Below are positions 22,683-26,253 of a stretch of DNA of 26,253 nt, in pieces (position 1 is the first letter of the stretch; each line of letters starts with the position of its first letter). Both the position numbers and the translations under genes were made by a program. The notes below the pieces were generated by a model. That model was not told where the DNA came from and made no database searches. It saw only the letters and a program-made list of their open reading frames with translations. Source of the stretch: Flavobacteriaceae bacterium UBA3159 (GTDB taxonomy: Bacteria > Bacteroidota > Bacteroidia > Flavobacteriales > Flavobacteriaceae); assembly GCA_002364535.1 (NCBI GenBank), contig DEYL01000047.1:94718-120970 (forward strand), read 5' to 3'.

Positions 22683-23933
22683 ATGAAACCAAGACGTGTA
22701 GTAATTACCGGATTGGGAGCATTAACTCCTATAGGAAATTCCCTCCCTACATTTTGGGAGGGTTTATTATCTGGCACCAGTGGTGCTGGAACCATCACTC
22801 ACTTTGATGCATCAAGATTCAAAACCCAATTCGCTTGTGAGTTAAAAGATTTTGATCCATTGAATTTTATGGATCGAAAGGAGGCCCGAAAGTGTGACCG
22901 ATTTGCGCAATATGCATTGGTTTCCACTGACGAAGCCATCGCTGACGCAGGTTTGGATTTTGATCAAGAAGACAGAGATCGAATTGGAGTGATTTGGGGT
23001 GCTGGAATTGGCGGACTGGAGACTTTCCAAAACGAAGTATTGAATTTTGCTGCAGGTGATGGATCACCTCGTTTCAATCCTTTCTTTATTCCTAAGATGA
23101 TTTCGGACATAGCACCGGGGTTAATTTCAATGAAACACGGACTAAGGGGGCCCAATTTTGCAACCGTATCGGCCTGTGCTTCGTCCTCGAACGCCATGAT
23201 CGATTCCTTGAACTACATCAGAATGGGTTATGCAGACATCATAGTTTCCGGTGGGTCTGAAGCAGCAGTTACCATCGCTGGGATTGGTGGGTTTAATGCC
23301 ATGCATGCCCTTTCCACCAGAAACGATGATCCCAAAACTGCATCCCGACCCTTTGATAAAGATCGAGACGGATTTGTATTAGGAGAAGGTGCTGGTGCGC
23401 TCATACTCGAAGAATACGAGCATGCCAAGGCCAGAGGAGCCAAAATATATGCGGAACTGGCGGGAGGCGGACTCTCTGCTGATGCCCACCATATGACCGC
23501 TCCACATCCTGGAGGTACAGGAGCCAAAAAAGTAATGATTAATTGTCTGCGAGATGCCGGCCTTAAGCCCGAGGATGTTGATGCCATCAATATGCATGGA
23601 ACTTCAACCCCCCTTGGAGATGTGGCTGAAACCAATGCAGTAAAAGCTGTTTTTGGAGATCACGCATACAAGCTCAACATCAATTCTACCAAGTCCATGA
23701 CAGGTCACCTACTTGGAGCTGCAGGAGCTATAGAAGCTATCGCTTCTATCATGGTCATCAATAACGGTGTCGTTCCACCAACCATAAACCACCAAACGGC
23801 TGATGACCAATTGGATCCCAAAATTAATTTCACCTTGGGGCAGGCCCAAAAAAGAACCGTTGACGTTGCACTGTCAAACACCTTTGGCTTTGGAGGACAC
23901 AACGCTTGCATTGTTTTCAAAAAAATTACCTAA
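22683..23933 (+). CDS. fabF: Beta-ketoacyl-ACP synthase II
   Basis: A 416-residue condensing enzyme that elongates acyl-ACP with malonyl-ACP. The active-site triad is complete: C165 in VSACASSSN, H305 in NMHGTSTPLGD and H342 in KSMTGHLLGAAG. The C-terminal NTFGFGGHNAC is also typical. Length and start (MKPRRVVITGLGALTPIG) are as expected for FabF. It follows acpP by 12 nt, and rnc starts 8 nt after its stop, as in other Bacteroidota, where this block is well conserved. Confidence 0.98.
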   Translation: MKPRRVVITGLGALTPIGNSLPTFWEGLLSGTSGAGTITHFDASRFKTQFACELKDFDPLNFMDRKEARKCDRFAQYALVSTDEAIADAGLDFDQEDRDRIGVIWGAGIGGLETFQNEVLNFAAGDGSPRFNPFFIPKMISDIAPGLISMKHGLRGPNFATVSACASSSNAMIDSLNYIRMGYADIIVSGGSEAAVTIAGIGGFNAMHALSTRNDDPKTASRPFDKDRDGFVLGEGAGALILEEYEHAKARGAKIYAELAGGGLSADAHHMTAPHPGGTGAKKVMINCLRDAGLKPEDVDAINMHGTSTPLGDVAETNAVKAVFGDHAYKLNINSTKSMTGHLLGAAGAIEAIASIMVINNGVVPPTINHQTADDQLDPKINFTLGQAQKRTVDVALSNTFGFGGHNACIVFKKIT

Positions 23934-23941
23934 ATTAGGAT

Positions 23942-24679
23942 GTGAATTTCTTAGGCCACTTTCTGAAATCATCGGCAAAAGAAAATGTGATGTTTTTCGG
24001 TAGGCTCAGGAAAATTACTTCACTAAAAGCGTACAATAAAGATATTTATCATACCGCCTTCACCCATCGATCCAAAAATTTAAAGGATAATGATGGCCAT
24101 TTGATCAATTTCGAAAGACTTGAATTTTTGGGAGATTCAATACTCAGCATTGTAATTTCTTCTTTTCTGTATGAAAGATTTCCTTTCGCAAAAGAGGGTA
24201 CATTGACCAAATATCGGGCAAAAATTGTCAGTCGTGAAAATCTGAATCAGATCGGTCAAAAAATAGGGTTGATCGGTTTCCTGGACCAAAAAAGTAAAGT
24301 GAATTTTGGTAAAAACATCCACGGCAATCTTCTTGAAGCATTGGTCGGCGCTGTTTTCATAGATCGGGGATATAAAAAATGCAGTGAATTTGTAATGAAA
24401 AAAATCTTGGGGGAGCATGTTGAAATTGATCAACTGCAACACACCGTTTTGAGTTACAAAGGATTTTTGATCGAATGGGGGCAAAAAACAAAAAAGAGTA
24501 TAAAGTTTAAAACCAATTCAGACAATGGACTTGACCCCGAGTACAATTATACCACCAAAGTTTATCTGGATGAAAAACAAATTGTCAAAGCCAGAGGAGT
24601 CTCCAAAAAAAAATCTGAAGAAAAAGCTGCAAAAAGAGCCTTCCATGCCATGAATATCAAATCAAGGATAAATGGCTAA
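23942..24679 (+). CDS. rnc: Ribonuclease III
   Basis: A 245-residue endonuclease for double-stranded RNA (rRNA and mRNA processing). The signature ERLEFLGDSIL (58-68) supplies catalytic acidic residues, and HGNLLEALVGAVFIDRGY (127-144) the second acidic cluster. A double-stranded RNA-binding domain follows (about 170-240, ending with KARGVSKKKSEEKAAKRAF). The start is GTG at 23942, which gives the N-terminal extension common in Bacteroidota; an ATG sixteen codons later (VMFFGRLRK) is a possible alternative. The stop overlaps the next gene by 8 nt (ATGGCTAA), suggesting coupled translation. Confidence 0.95.
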   Translation: MNFLGHFLKSSAKENVMFFGRLRKITSLKAYNKDIYHTAFTHRSKNLKDNDGHLINFERLEFLGDSILSIVISSFLYERFPFAKEGTLTKYRAKIVSRENLNQIGQKIGLIGFLDQKSKVNFGKNIHGNLLEALVGAVFIDRGYKKCSEFVMKKILGEHVEIDQLQHTVLSYKGFLIEWGQKTKKSIKFKTNSDNGLDPEYNYTTKVYLDEKQIVKARGVSKKKSEEKAAKRAFHAMNIKSRING

Positions 24680-25142
24680 AGTCAAAAAATACATTTTGGA
24701 CGAAATTGATGAGGACCATTTTTCTCTTATTGCAATTCACAGCAGTTGTGAGGCCTATAATCTCGCCTTTTTACTCAACTCCAAATGCCAGTGTCGATTT
24801 GCACAAACCAAAAAAAATAAAGCAGGAGCACCATCCGATTATCCTTTTGAAAGCTACGAGTGGATCAACCCCATCAAAGGCATTGAAATCCGGCTGTTTT
24901 CCAATAGATTTTTAATATTTCAAAATGATACCCAAAAGGGCTCGGGCTTATTTGATTTACCTGAAACAAAAGAATTATATTTAGTGCAGGATTTAAAAGA
25001 TGTTGACTACATAATAAAGATTGATTCAGGTGTCGAAGAACAGCTAATGATAGAAAGAATGGAATCTATTGGCCAAATTTCATACTGCTATTCAATTGAC
25101 CAAAGTCGATTAAATAGCGATCTTAGCCTAAATTTATATTAA
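24672..25142 (+). CDS. IPExxxVDY family protein with a degenerate motif
   Basis: A 156-residue protein of unknown function in the place always taken by the IPExxxVDY family in Bacteroidota, between rnc and pyk. It begins KKYILDEIDEDHFSLIAIHS, as the family does, and the naming motif is found near residue 110 as VQDLKDVDYIIKI: VDY and the following IIKI are kept, but IPE is replaced by VQD. No catalytic residue or membrane segment is seen. It overlaps rnc by 8 nt, and its TAA shares one base with the pyk ATG (TAATG), so it is tightly coupled on both sides. Assignment rests on position and the retained half of the motif. Confidence 0.8.
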   Translation: MAKVKKYILDEIDEDHFSLIAIHSSCEAYNLAFLLNSKCQCRFAQTKKNKAGAPSDYPFESYEWINPIKGIEIRLFSNRFLIFQNDTQKGSGLFDLPETKELYLVQDLKDVDYIIKIDSGVEEQLMIERMESIGQISYCYSIDQSRLNSDLSLNLY

Positions 25143-26253
25143 TGATCAAAAGAAAAAAAACCAAAATAGTAGCCACCTTAGGCCCGGCGTCGAATAACGT
25201 TGAGGTGATGGAGGAAATGATACTTTCGGGTGTAGATGTCTTCAGAATCAATTTTTCACATGCAGAACATGCAGAGGTCCAAAAAAAAATCAAGATCATT
25301 CGTGAACTTGGCGAAAAACTGGGTTCCAATACTTCTATTTTGGCCGACCTTCAGGGACCCAAACTAAGAGTTGGAGTGGTAGAAGAAGGAACGGTTGTAG
25401 CCCCGGGAGATCAAATCACTTTTCTCAATGGTGAACCTTTTGTGGGGAACAAAGAAAAAGTCTTTATGAATTACGATAATTTCTCCAAAGACGTTCAATC
25501 TGGAGAGAGGATTCTATTGGATGACGGTAAGTTGATTTTTGAGGTCATTTCCACGGATAAAAAAGAAAAAGTTGAAACCAAAGTAATTCAAGGAGGAAAG
25601 TTAAAATCCAAAAAAGGAGTCAATCTTCCCAACACCAAAATATCACTGCCCGCATTGACCGAAAAAGATGTAATCGATGCCGAGTTTGCCATCAAACAAA
25701 AGGTAGATTGGATTGCCTTATCTTTTGTGAGAAACAGTGAGGATATTTTGGATTTGAAAAAGTTGATCGAAAAATACTCCGACCATAAAATCCCTATTAT
25801 CGCTAAGATTGAAAAGCCCGAGGGAATTGACAACATAGACAAAATCATTTCTTATTGTGATGGTCTGATGGTAGCCCGTGGTGATCTGGGAGTAGAAATT
25901 CCCCCGGCAGAGGTTCCTCTGATTCAAAAAGAATTGGTCAAACGTGCCAAAAAAGCCCGGATTCCCGTCATCATTGCAACCCAGATGATGGAGAGTATGA
26001 TCGACAGCCTCACTGCAACGCGGGCAGAAGTAAACGATGTGGCCAATTCGGTGATGGATGGAGCAGACGCCGTGATGCTCTCTGGAGAAACTTCTGTTGG
26101 TGGATATCCCGTGCAGGTGATCCAGACCATGAGTTCCATCATTCGCAGTGTGGAAAACTCCGAGCTGATCTCAGTACCGCAAAAACCCCCAAACATCAAA
26201 AACGTCAGGTTTATTACCAAATCCGTTTGTTATCACGCCGTACACATTGCCAA
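25142..26253 (+). CDS. pyk: Pyruvate kinase (3' end outside window)
   Basis: The frame is open from ATG 25142 to the end of the window (370 full codons), so the gene runs off the edge. Pyruvate kinase makes pyruvate and ATP from phosphoenolpyruvate. Present are KTKIVATLGPAS at the N-terminus, FRINFSHA, ILADLQGPKLRVG, the active-site helix IPIIAKIEKPEGIDNID with its catalytic Lys, the metal-binding stretch DGLMVARGDLGVEIP, and ATQMMESM followed by TRAEVNDVANSVMDGADAVM. The B domain (about 70-170) is included; the C-terminal regulatory domain is missing because of the window edge. It is the last visible gene of the acpP-fabF-rnc operon. Confidence 0.97.
   Translation, partial: MIKRKKTKIVATLGPASNNVEVMEEMILSGVDVFRINFSHAEHAEVQKKIKIIRELGEKLGSNTSILADLQGPKLRVGVVEEGTVVAPGDQITFLNGEPFVGNKEKVFMNYDNFSKDVQSGERILLDDGKLIFEVISTDKKEKVETKVIQGGKLKSKKGVNLPNTKISLPALTEKDVIDAEFAIKQKVDWIALSFVRNSEDILDLKKLIEKYSDHKIPIIAKIEKPEGIDNIDKIISYCDGLMVARGDLGVEIPPAEVPLIQKELVKRAKKARIPVIIATQMMESMIDSLTATRAEVNDVANSVMDGADAVMLSGETSVGGYPVQVIQTMSSIIRSVENSELISVPQKPPNIKNVRFITKSVCYHAVHIA

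Noticed and set aside
23228..23635. 135-residue minus-strand frame inside fabF, and similar long antisense frames inside other genes
   Set aside because: These are shadows of conserved genes whose sense-strand motifs are complete.
1..26253. CRISPR array, tRNA or rRNA genes, insertion sequence or prophage
   Set aside because: No regularly spaced repeats, tRNA-like cloverleaf, transposase motif or phage gene was found on either strand by eye.

Overview
The window looks like chromosomal DNA from a pigmented member of the Bacteroidota, most likely class Flavobacteriia. The grounds are a moderately AT-rich sequence, few Shine-Dalgarno sites, several -7 boxes of the Bacteroidota type (TAnnTTTG), an IPExxxVDY-family protein between rnc and pyk, lipoproteins of flavobacterial style, and the order sod / purF-like / pfkB / rnhA / purN / acpP / fabF / rnc / pyk. 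No rRNA, tRNA, CRISPR array or insertion sequence was recognised.

Left part (1-3948): the C-terminal part of metG, a histone-deacetylase-superfamily hydrolase, a convergent CBS-pair protein, an atypical SDR protein and a small helical-bundle protein.

Carotenoid part (3897-10550): a minus-strand operon reads crtA-like oxygenase, crtD-like desaturase, cruF-like hydratase, then an unnamed lipoprotein, with gaps of -4, 8 and 11 nt. Its leader holds a terminator-like hairpin. Diverging from it are a 28-residue membrane microprotein, missed by ordinary ORF calling, and a voltage-gated K+ channel. A heavily decayed lipoprotein pseudogene follows, then crtI on the plus strand. CrtI would make lycopene, CruF would add the 1'-hydroxyl, CrtD the 3',4' double bond, and the CrtA-like enzyme an oxygen function, probably at C-2'. 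Phytoene synthase (crtB), a cyclase and ring-modifying enzymes are not in the window.

Repair part (10547-17357): addA-like helicase/nuclease and addB-like nuclease in tandem on the minus strand, followed by a membrane-anchored protein of unknown function.

Right part (17453-26253): a Mn-type superoxide dismutase faces a minus-strand group (purN, rnhA, pfkB-family kinase, long purF-like protein) across a bidirectional terminator. A divergent region with a good promoter then leads into the plus-strand operon acpP-fabF-rnc-IPExxxVDY protein-pyk, whose last gene runs off the window.

Most of the window is housekeeping. The parts that deserve attention are the carotenoid operon with its extra lipoprotein and leader hairpin, the channel-linked microprotein, and the lipoprotein pseudogene.
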